Assembly (NCBI GenBank): GCA_950295325.1
Contig: OX485808.1
Location: 32,325,180 to 32,389,179 of the forward strand
Direction of reading: 5' to 3'
From: Polytrichum commune
Lineage: Eukaryota; Streptophyta; Polytrichopsida; Polytrichales; Polytrichaceae
DNA length: 64,000 nucleotides
The notes beneath the pieces are model-generated. The model saw only the letters and a list, made by a program, of their open reading frames with translations, was not told where the DNA came from and ran no database searches. The position numbers and the translations under genes are program-made. Shown here one piece after another: positions 54,841 through 64,000 of the stretch (position 1 is the stretch's first letter; each line of letters starts with the position of its first letter).

Positions 54841-56863
54841 ATGGCCTCTTACTTGCTCCGTGCTACGGAGGCAATGCAAAAGCTGAAAAGTAATGAAATT
54901 CAGCTCAATAATTCACAGGTGGAATTTTTACGCCATATTATTGATACCTTTTGGAGAAGAGTTTCAAGTCAAGATGATGAAGTGAATATGCGAGAGCTTT
55001 GTTTTGCAATTGAGCGTGCTGAGGTTCTTGTGAGTTGTAGCAAGAACTTGCTTCAAGGTGCTCTTCTGCAGACAGACCTCACTGAAGAAATATCTACACT
55101 TGTTTCATTCTTCTCAAAGCGTGGCTTTGTGGAGTCCTTCAACAAGGGCCTGAATGACAGTTTGCAACGTGATCAAGTTGAGTTGCGGAGGAGATTGGAG
55201 GCAAAGACAAAGGCATCAAAAGGACAGGAAGGTGACCTTGCGGCCTACTTACTGGAAAGGTTATACCAGGACAACAGTAAATGTCGCGATCCGAAAATCC
55301 CCTCAAGAGAAAATCATTGGGAGGTAGATACAAGCACACTGGGAAATGCAGGGCACTGTCTGGGTAAAGGTGCATCTGGGTTTGTATATGAGACGACGTG
55401 GCTGGGAGAGAGGTTTGCTAGAAAATTCTTCCCAGGGACAAACAACCCTGCCTTTGAGAAAGAAGCATCTGCACTTGTAGACCTCCGGCACCTGAATATT
55501 GTGCACACATTTTGCTGGTCTAAGGACAGGCGGAGCTACTCGCTTGTGATTGAGAATTTTGGCACCGATCTTCAGACATTCATGCAAAGAAAGAAAGGGT
55601 CACTGGGAAGGAAGAAAGAGGAGGACGATTGTCAAGTGCCTTTTGGAAGTGAGAAATGGCTACCTGAAGCAGTTCGGATAATGCATCAGATTGCTGCAGG
55701 CATGGAGTACTTGCATGAGAAGGGGGTGGCACACGGAGACCTGGAGCCAAATAATATACTGGTTAAGGCTGTGACTCCAGAGATGGAAGGCCATGTGCAT
55801 GTGAAGGTGGTTGATTTTGGGCTATCAAGGACAAAGTTATGGAGGTCAAGATATTCAGGTGAGAGGCAGGGGAGGGGCTTTGGAATACGATGGAAAGCAC
55901 CAGAGCAGATATCTTGTGCCCATTTCTCGGAAAATTCAGATTCGGACACAGACTCAGAAGAAGAGGAGATGGCATCAAAGTACGATTCAAGTCAAGAATT
56001 TGGGGCATTAGCATTTGCTGACGTGTACAGCTTTGCAACCATATGCTCATATATTCTGACGGGGGAAGTTCCTTTCCGAACTTCTGACACCCCAAAGGAC
56101 TTGCAGGATAAGATCAACTCAGGGAGGACACCGGACCTTCCCCCACTATGTCCTCCACCACTCAAGAATCTTCTGCAGAGATGTTGGAATAAGGAAGCGG
56201 CTGACCGACCTTCCTTTACTAAGATTTGTCAAGAGCTACGCTTTTTCATCTCTGGTAGTGAGTTGATCTTTTTCCAATGTCATATAATGTTGTGCCTGCT
56301 TGTTGCATTGGCAAGCTGTGACAGAATAGTGAAATCAAGTACTGAATCTACATAAAAAAATCTAATGTACAGAAGGATGTATAGTTCATTTTGCCTTGTT
56401 GATGACATTGCAGTATCTGTTATCGAGGGTGAACCAGCCCTCAATAAACCCACTTACTGTGACATGGACATGATGAATTGCATCTAGTCTAATGTTACAA
56501 GCAGGTGGTGATTGCAACAACAGGCTAGTCACTTCCTGTGCTAATATTAAAGTTTTTTTTGCAGAGTTGATAGACATGGAGAGTTCTAGGATGCAAGAGG
56601 CATTGATTGGTTCATGTTTGCTGCCTACGAAGCGACAAGCAGACTATACAGACTCAAAGCTTAGGAAGATGAGGAAGAAGTCATCGGCATGTGATGCTAG
56701 GGTTCATTGCATTGAACAAACACCCAGACCTACCTGGTCTTTGCAGACTGGAGGCCATTTACAGCAATCTGTGATACCTCCTGTAGTCCTTGGTACCTCA
56801 AAGCGCTCTGGAAAGGTCAAAGGGGCAAAGGGGCTTCTATATACATTATTGGGAATAATGTGA
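54841..56863 (+). CDS. TKL-like protein kinase, two exons, Glu in the catalytic loop
   Basis: Exon 1 is 54841-56254 and exon 2 is 56565-56863. The donor (TCTG then GTAGTGAG) and acceptor (a T run then GCAG) join in frame (FFIS-ELIDMESS), giving 570 residues; without splicing the frame runs only to 56355. The ATG at 54841 is preferred to the in-frame TTG before it. The N-terminus (1-150) is helical (LLQGALLQTDLTEEISTLV). The kinase domain has GKGASG (175-180), Lys 195 in ARKFF, HGDLEPNN (298-305), DFG (325-327) and APE (353-355). The catalytic-loop Lys is Glu (HGDLE), so activity may be reduced. An acidic Ser-rich insert (SDTDSEEEE) follows APE. Exon 2 encodes a basic tail (RKMRKKSS). Confidence 0.8.
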
Positions 56864-59333
56864 AGTTTCCTCAGACTGTTAGGTTGATTGAGTCCCTCAA
56901 CAAACAAACGATGAGTTCAGGGACATGATTAGTCCAGCTCTGGAGCGCCCTTGCTACCAGGTCAGGCACTTGCCACTCGAATGCCAGAAGAATGTCTTCC
57001 AAGTAGTCGTAAATTGAAACAATCTAGGAGCAAGTAAGGGGCGAACCCATCTTTCTGATGTGTATCTCAAAAGTGGAAGAGCTCCAATTGTAGAGGTAAG
57101 TAATACATAGTTTCTTTAAATTTCCTTGAGCTTTCTATATGTAGTCCCTAGCCTTTGTAAATTTATAGTTAGTTGAGAAGATAGTGGTCACTCCCTTGCC
57201 CTTTTGTACAACAGCATACAGCATCTTACTGTGACAAACAGAGCACACAAAAGTGACTCATTGTTCAGGGAGACTCTTATGAATGCTATGACAATAGAGA
57301 GTATCAACAATGGTGTAAATTTGATTTGCACACAGAGTTATCCTTGAATTCAATGGGACTTTTTAATAGGAGTTGGTTCCCTATGATTTTCTACTGGTTG
57401 GTTTGCATACAATGTCAATCATTTCTTTCCACTTGTGCATGGCCAGAAGTAGTGTTTGAATTTGAACGAAGAGAAACCTATTACAGTTCATTGGGGGCCA
57501 AATTTTTTCAAGCACCTCTTGCCATGCCAAAATGAGTTTAACCTTCAATGAACTGATAGAAATTTTCTGTTCAATTTTCATGCTACCTCCAAGCATGCAC
57601 CAAAAACTTGACATGGAAGGTGTAGTATGAAAAACAGGAGAGAGGGAATTATCGCATACAAGTGTACATCTCATTCATCCTACATAAAAACTTCCCCTAT
57701 AGGTTTGTGGCCAATCCATTTCAAATGACTTGGGATAGACTAATTCAGAGCCTTTGAAGCTGCTACCGGTGTCAATTTAATTAAAGGCAATAATATCTGG
57801 GCTGCTTATTATTGCAGGGCTTTTTATGTTGGATGCATGAGAGGTACGCTCGTATGCAATTTCTTCCTCTCCTGAAATACAACCAACTCCTGACTAAGAG
57901 TCATGTTGAGTTAGAGGGTGACTCTAATAAACCACACAAATTGTGTGCTGGCTAAATTACTTACAGGGAGTGTGAAAAGGTTTTGGATGAACACACTTCA
58001 CCTTTATCTACATACATCAACTTGCAGCAATGGACAAGTTGACGATTGCTCAAAGTGAATGCCACTGAGAGGTCAGTTTGTATTAGTTGATTCCTAATGC
58101 TTCCACTTTCTGCAAAGGACCATCAGTATGTAGGTGACGTACACTTGAGAATCTTTGAGAATTGGTCTTCAGTAGAGGATCAGGAGCTTGTATCATGGAT
58201 CTTACATAGACATGAGTGAAAACCCTCATCCACCTGAATTTTCTTAAAATCAATGAATTTGGCAGCTCAAATTGGGAGTGGGGGTAGGACAACACAAACA
58301 TAGGAATCTTTTCATTGCATATCGAACTCCCACTTGAGCAAGGTAAGGCCCAGGATTCGACTTCAACCTTTTGGAACTTTCATTTGTTGACATTCGGAAC
58401 TACACTAAATATTGTTTTCAGTGGCACCAATTCTACTGTCTTGCTCAATACTAATTGTATTCTGTCCGCATATTGTCACTAGCACCAACTGTAAACCTGA
58501 CATTTATTCGTCATTCCCTTGTAAGTTTTATGGTCATTATAGATTCATGATGTTGCAATAACTTTCACTTACTAAGTTATTCTTAAATCAAATTTCCATC
58601 ATGCATGATAATATTTCATCACAGTATTGTTAGGAGCAGGTAGGGTTTTGGGCAGTGGACGATCTAAAAGTAAGTTGGGATGACAATACTCGTACACCTA
58701 TTCATAAGAAGCGTCATTAGAGAAGTTACCACAGTGACATAAAATACCATATTACACTAAATACTTTATTTTGTGTACTTGTTTTTCTCACTGTTTGTGT
58801 CATGTACTTGATGGGTTTCATGCTCTCTTCCTTTGTTCATGTTTGTATTCACAGTTTTGCATGCACACAAAGGTCCAATGTATTATTGGCTTACACGTAA
58901 CAAGCATGGCGAAGCTATCAATTCAAATTTATCAGCCTTTACAAAGAGGCTGGGGGATTACAAGAGTTTTAGTCGTATCTTAATGTTGATGTACAAGACA
59001 GATCACACTTGCATTTGATGCAGTTCACATTCAGTTGCATGGTTGTGTTCCATTCTATATTTAGCATTTGACATGGGCTTCCACTATCTTACCTTCATGG
59101 GAAGAAACTTAGAAAGTAGGAAGAAATTGGTGCTGGTACGAATAATGAATAATGCCAGTATGATTAGGAAGAATATTATGAATAGTGTTGCTATGAATAG
59201 TATTGTCAGGGAATGATATTGGGTGGAATAATATTTCCTATGAATATTATTGGGATGAACAATGATTCTTGTGCATAGTGCTGGGAATATAACTCCACCC
59301 AAATATCCAAGTGAATTATTGTGAATAGTGCTA
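56864..59333. other. Intergenic DNA downstream of the second kinase
   Basis: No gene recognised. The piece at 57,885-57,935 (CAACTCCTGACTAAGAGTCA) resembles 27,064-27,110. The stretch 59,140-59,330 has repeated GAATAGTG/GAATATTAT motifs. Confidence 0.4.
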
Positions 59334-59416
59334 GGGCGAACCAACCCGTACATTGGTTCCTTGGAGGCAAGGGTTTAGGCATCCAACAAGGAATGAGTGT
59401 ATGGGTTGGTTCGCCC
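59334..59416. repeat. 14-bp perfect inverted repeat next to a G tract
   Basis: GGGCGAACCAACCC (59334-59347) and GGGTTGGTTCGCCC (59403-59416) pair exactly around a 55-base spacer. A 17-base G run follows at 59,429. Confidence 0.85.
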
Positions 59417-59694
59417 AAATTGCCGGGTGGGGGGGGGGGGGGGGGAGAGAGTCACATAATATAATTGACATATTCCAGAGTTCAAGGGTCATGAAACCAA
59501 CCCACATGGTTGAATAATGTTATGCACATGGTTACTATGCATAATAATAGTATGTTGGTTTCTACCATTTCGACCACATTGAATATCTTGAGAGCCTACT
59601 ATCATCCTAAATGTTAAGTTCAAAGTAGAGTGCACAATGTACTTGTAAGTGACAAATTGTGAATAATTTGCAATGGTCTACAAGTTGTCCATGT

Positions 59695-60060
59695 ACATTA
59701 GAGTTATTCTTAAAGTCTCAAAAAACTCATGGTTTGGTAGGGAGATTTGGCCCACTTCTAACATTTTATAATGTTTAAGGAGTGTTCAAGTGGTGTTGGA
59801 ACCCCCAAATTTTGGTGAAATGAAAGAGGCATTTTGACTTTGGCCACAAGACAACTACAAAAAAAAAATGAATTTCTTGGCAAACTTTTGAAGGCACCTA
59901 AATTGATGCTCATGAAAGTTTGATAAGGAATTTTTCATTTCTATATATTAGCCGTTTTTGGGTCAAGTCAAATGCCTCCCCTTCATTTGACCAAGAATTG
60001 GGGTTCCAACAACACTTGAATCATGCTCCTTAACATTATAAGGTCGAGGCATCCATAGTT
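59695..60060. mobile_element. Foldback element F1, copy 1
   Basis: Long inverted arms: AATGTTTAAGGAGTGTTCAA on the left, the complement of a matching TTAAGGAGCATGATTCAA on the right, with GGAACCCC and CATTTTGAC/CATTTGAC continuing the pairing. The right arm is shorter. Related to 60,735-61,114. Confidence 0.7.
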
Positions 60061-60734
60061 GACTGGGTCCACTTACCCATTCAGTAGGGTCATGTAATGC
60101 CGACATAGATGAGATCTATATTTTTTAAGCAAAAAAAAGTTAAAGTTTACGTGTTGGCGGCAACTTATGATTGATTACCCTCATAAGAGTTTTGACAATT
60201 GTTGTAGCCGAGGCGTAGCATTGAGATGAGCAGTTATGGGTTAACCTATATATCAGCTATGTGTAACCCTAAAATCTACGCTTTGAAATTTGAAACAATT
60301 TCCATATTCATGATTTTTTAATAATTTTTTTTTGCATTCTCTTAGAATTTTTTCCTCTTCGCAAGAAAAATAATTCCATGCTATTATTCCTTCTAAACAT
60401 ATGCAAACTCTCTTATTTTATCAGTTACAAATGCCTCAATCATATAATGCCAAAAATAGGGCAAAACTCCCACCACACATCACTCTTATCACGCATCAAG
60501 AATAGCTAAAGAGGATGACTATCGCACCTTTATACTAGGGAGCATAAATGATGATGTTGTGTGCTCCATGTAGTCAAGTCTAGCTTCGGAAATTTATTCC
60601 AATCACAAACTCGCCTTTGCAAATGATATGGCTTCCCGTTAACTTTGTGGGAGCCATGATGTTCTTATTAGACTGCTAAAAGACTTAAAAGAAGGTCCGA
60701 AAGCTTACTACCAAGGAGCTTCAACTAAGATTGC
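60061..60734. other. Intergenic DNA between the foldback elements
   Basis: Nothing supportable is seen here. Confidence 0.4.
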
Positions 60735-61114
60735 AATAGACTTATCCCTAAAGTCTCTCAAAAACTCATGGTTTGGTGGGGAGTTTTGGTCCACTTTTGA
60801 CATTTCATAATGTTTAAGGAGTGTTCAAGTGGTGTCGGAACCCCCCAATTTTAATGAAATGAAAGGGAGGTGTTTGACTTTATCATAAAAGACTTTTGAG
60901 GTGATCTACAGTGGTGCTCACGAAAGTTTGATGAGGTGTTGGTTTTTATATAGCTGTCTTATGGCTAAGGTCAAATGCCTCCCCTTCATTTCACTAAAAC
61001 TGGGGGTTCCGACACCCACTTGAACACTCCTTAAACATTATAAAATGTAAAAAGTGGACCAAAACTCCCCACCGAACCATGAGTTTTTGAGAGACTGTAA
61101 GGATGACTCTAATG
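60735..61114. mobile_element. Foldback element F1, copy 2
   Basis: About 380 bp whose two ends are inverted copies of about 150 bp each: AAAAACTCATGGTTTGGTGG at 60,759 and its near-complement CCACCGAACCATGAGTTTTT at 61,069. Pairing continues through GAGTGTTCAAGTGG, GGAACCCCC and AAATGAAAGGGAGG. The central part is short, so a transcript would fold as one long hairpin. No ORF. Confidence 0.85.
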
Positions 61115-61714
61115 TGTGTGGTGTTCAAAACCTAAGGCCTAGAATGAAACTCATGGGACCATCCAAAATATTATAATGTGTATATCGTGTGTAGTTTTAA
61201 CAATGAAAAAATGATTCTTGCATCTCCCTTGCCAATGCCCACCAAACATGTGGCCCTTGTCGCTACACTAACTAAGGGGAAGCAAAATCAACACAAATTG
61301 ATCGAATGAGGCAAAGAAAAGAAGTACTTTTATATGTACTCCCTTGCCCATCCAACAAAAAAGGATCCCATTTGTGCCATACACTAGCTTTAATTCACAT
61401 TGGTTGAATCATAGTAAGATTCCATAAACAAGAAAACGGTAGAACTGTGAGGCTCTGTCCTTTACTACGAAAGACTACAATTGTAGCTGTCCATTTTGCT
61501 CATGCCAATTCATGGTTATTTATTATACTTTATAACCAAACCTTTCTTGGATTTTGTGCACCTTCTTCTCAAATGTCGGTCAAGGACTGAAGCTACTCAT
61601 TTATCACCCAAAGATTTTTAAATAAATAATTAACAATTGCCAAAATAACTCTAATTAACTAGGATTTTTTTTCAATACATTTTAGGGAGCAACTATACTT
61701 AACTAGATATATAT
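61115..61714. other. Intergenic DNA
   Basis: Nothing supportable is seen here. Confidence 0.4.
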
Positions 61715-62002
61715 AACTATAGCTCGGGGGGTTCACTGGCGAAAAATTGTAGAACAACGTGCAATAAAATATAGGGTCTAATATATTCATTGTAGATAAA
61801 TTTTGTAAAAAACTTACATATAATATAGGGGGTTTTAAAATAGTGAAAAAGGATTACATGTAAAATACCATCACACCTTTATTTTGAAAAATACCATACC
61901 GTATAATCTTTTCTACAAGGTAAATAGCCCCCCAATAAATAGGTCCCGAACGCACGTGTATGCAAAATATAAGAGGGAGTGAACCCCCCGAGAACTATAG
62001 TT
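61715..62002. mobile_element. MITE M2
   Basis: 288 bp with inverted ends: AACTATAGCTCGGGGGGTTC on the left and the complement of AACTATAGTTCTCGGGGGGT on the right. The interior matches 50,535-51,160 in reverse. Flanks TAA and TTA could reflect a 3-bp TWA duplication, but they are not identical. Confidence 0.65.
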
Positions 62003-62399
62003 AACATCCACATTAAATAAATTGGACCAAAAATTAGCAGGAACAAGTAACGTCCAAGTGTGAACGCAAAGTGGTTAGGAAATTTGCTTTTGAAACAGAG
62101 ATGTTGATGCATAGACTCTGTCCTACAGACAGAACCAACAAAGAAAAGAAAAGAAAGGAAAAAGAAACATCAGTGTTCGGGCATTGACGTGAATGTGAGC
62201 CTGTTCTCTTTATATTGATCATGGATACCCATATCGTATATTGTTTGTCCTTTTGGAAAGTGGGCTTTGTGGGGCCGGGGGGTAACCTAGAAATAAATGG
62301 ATAGATAGGACGATGACGACAACAACAATCAATCGATCAATCGATAAATAGTTGCAAAAATATCAAAAAATCAAATGGGGGGGGGGGGAGTTATGGCGG
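62003..62399. other. Intergenic DNA
   Basis: ATCGATCAATCGAT-type short repeats near 62,330 and a 12-base G run at 62,377-62,388. No gene. Confidence 0.4.
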
Positions 62400-62860
62400 G
62401 TTGTTATGGGTGCTTGTTGGTGGTCAAGTTTTTATTGTTGTTTAGGAATAGGTACGTGAGGTGTTTTGTGACATTTTGATGTATGGATTTCATTAGCATG
62501 TTTTTGATGATAGATTTAGGGTTCTTGAAGTCTTTGAGTTTCACGAGGGAGTGCTCATGTGTACTCCAACCGTGATGGTTATTAAGGAGTTTACTTTCCA
62601 TCCACGATGTTTTAATGTGTCGATTAGTGGCCCGTCTTATTCTTGTCATATTTTCTATGTTAGAATACAATGATTGTTTCTAAGTATCAGACATGGCACT
62701 ATGTAAATTCTAGGGATTAAATTGTGAGTGAGGGGAGGGGGTTAGTGGGTGTCACTTGAATTTGAGACACCTATTATGTATAAGATGTCGGGTCTAAGTT
62801 TTGCCATGCATTTGGATAGTGTGTTAATGCAAGTGCACATAATCCATGCCATTCCGGTAC
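62400..62860 (-). mobile_element. LINE copy D, C-terminal ORF2 remnant
   Basis: The minus-strand frame 62404-62670 encodes LKDFKNPKSIIKNMLMKSIH and QNVTKHLTYLFLNNNKNL, aligning with the C-terminus of copies A and B (LKIPKTNVKTLMKNIHQN). Further upstream, a degraded LRPDIL(Y/C)I(I/L)G stretch is legible near 62,780-62,800. It is highly decayed and lacks any catalytic domain. Confidence 0.65.
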
Positions 62861-64000
62861 TCTTGAAAACTCCAGTATTACATAAGCTTCATGCAACAAT
62901 TACATACGTGCTAAGTAGAGTTTGTGTCATGCAATCTATACTAAACAATTAAACACAACTTGGCATGAAATATTGCTTACAACGATTGGTGTGAGAACAA
63001 GTTTCGCATTGTTGCAAAGTAAAGCACTCTGAATGAGTTTAGGACCTCCTTGGGCTCTTCTATCAAACGGCATGCAATATCACTTGAGAAATTGAATCAA
63101 ACTAATTACCTATTGAAACTCACAACCTGGTCACAAATACTATGACGATCAACTCCGTGAAGGTTTTGGCGACTGCATGTTTGCAATATTTTTTAGCAAA
63201 GTAATGGCCTTTGTGATGCATCTGCTTCTCAGGCTAGCCAAAATGACATGAAACAAAATCGCCCATGAAATTCAAGAAACTTTCCCACAATTTTAGAGAA
63301 ACCTAGAAGGGAAACTTGATACATCAAAATATTGCTAATTATTGGAATGATGTATGCACATTGGCCAATCTCAATGAAAGCAATGCTTCGGCGTAAGTTT
63401 GTCAAGTAGGCACTAGTGTGATAAATTTGCCAAGTTTGACAACTTAAGAATTGCCCTCTGAAATCCATCTTTGATTGAGAAATGGAATGGGATCTTGGTG
63501 CCCGGTATAATGTTATGATGGGAGAATGTGTGGGATAGCATGAAGAGTAGGAAGGAAGGGACCTTCCGATGTGGTCCTTTGGAATAAGGCAGTGGTTGTG
63601 TGGTATTCCCGCTTTATTGCCGACATTGATGACAAATGTCACATGGTTGCGGGAACATCATGGAGCATGGGATTGCTCAGCGCGTGTCATTAATTGCGTA
63701 AAAGTTACATTGGTATGTGCCATAAGGTTGCCTTCGCAAGTAGGAAATTGCCTCTTTACCCATGCAAATTATTTAGAGACAAAATTAGATTACAAAAACT
63801 CATACGTTTGTTAATTCATCTGTATCGGAACCTCATGGGCAAGGACTAAAAAAACAAAAAACAACAACTTATGTTTGAAACTGTGGTAATAAAGTTTCAA
63901 AATAATGTGGAATGCCAATAAAGTTTTTTAGGGCAACCTAAACATATCTTCTTCTTCTTCTTGGGGGGGGGGGGGACACAGGAGGCGCCTGGCCACTTGA
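62861..64000. other. Intergenic DNA to window end
   Basis: Short frames without domains. A TTCTTCTTCTTC run precedes a 13-base G tract at 63,963-63,975. Confidence 0.4.

Overview
The window looks like nuclear DNA of a land plant, probably a seed-free lineage such as a moss or liverwort. This is an inference: there is a plant-type ribosomal protein eL30 gene with telo-box-like promoter motifs, two TKL-type kinase genes, GT-AG introns, and a background full of LINEs and MITE-like elements. Nothing in the sequence fixes the species. Gene density is low, and most of the window is repeat-derived.

Layout. 1-about 11,600 (minus strand) is a nearly full-length but damaged non-LTR retrotransposon (LINE, copy A). 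It has an upstream leader with a 140-bp tandem repeat, an ORF1 with RRM-like folds, and a very long ORF2: an N-terminal region ending in a 2A-like motif, then AP endonuclease, reverse transcriptase, a long conserved spacer, RNase H and a C-terminal zinc motif. 12,100-13,800 holds a single-exon eL30 (RPL30) gene and, upstream of it, a decayed copy of its own leader. 15,600-20,900 is mostly noncoding with several TIR elements. 20,900-23,460 is an array of degenerate 220-310 bp units followed by a 435-codon gene of unknown function. 23,600-28,200 is a patchwork of dispersed repeats, including an HAD-phosphatase-like fragment, an intron-bearing repeated block, a LINE-like tail and a second large TIR element. 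28,200-31,440 (minus) is a diverged LINE (copy C) with an internal duplication and a nested MITE. 31,650-37,900 has short tandem repeats and more copies of the same blocks. 39,650-44,600 is a second copy of the unit array plus a broken paralogue of the unknown gene, split by a 5'-truncated LINE (copy B, plus strand) with recognisable target-site duplications. 46,580-48,070 (minus) and 54,840-56,860 (plus) are two TKL-like kinase genes. 59,300-62,900 holds foldback elements, a small MITE and a LINE remnant (copy D).

Host genes that look functional are eL30, the two kinases and possibly the 435-codon gene. They show no shared pathway. The clearest unusual signal is the LINE family: a 2A-like peptide inside ORF2 upstream of the endonuclease, plus a conserved RT-RNase H spacer domain shared by two diverged lineages. 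The long AC-rich, stop-poor coding strand of this family also creates many misleading open frames.
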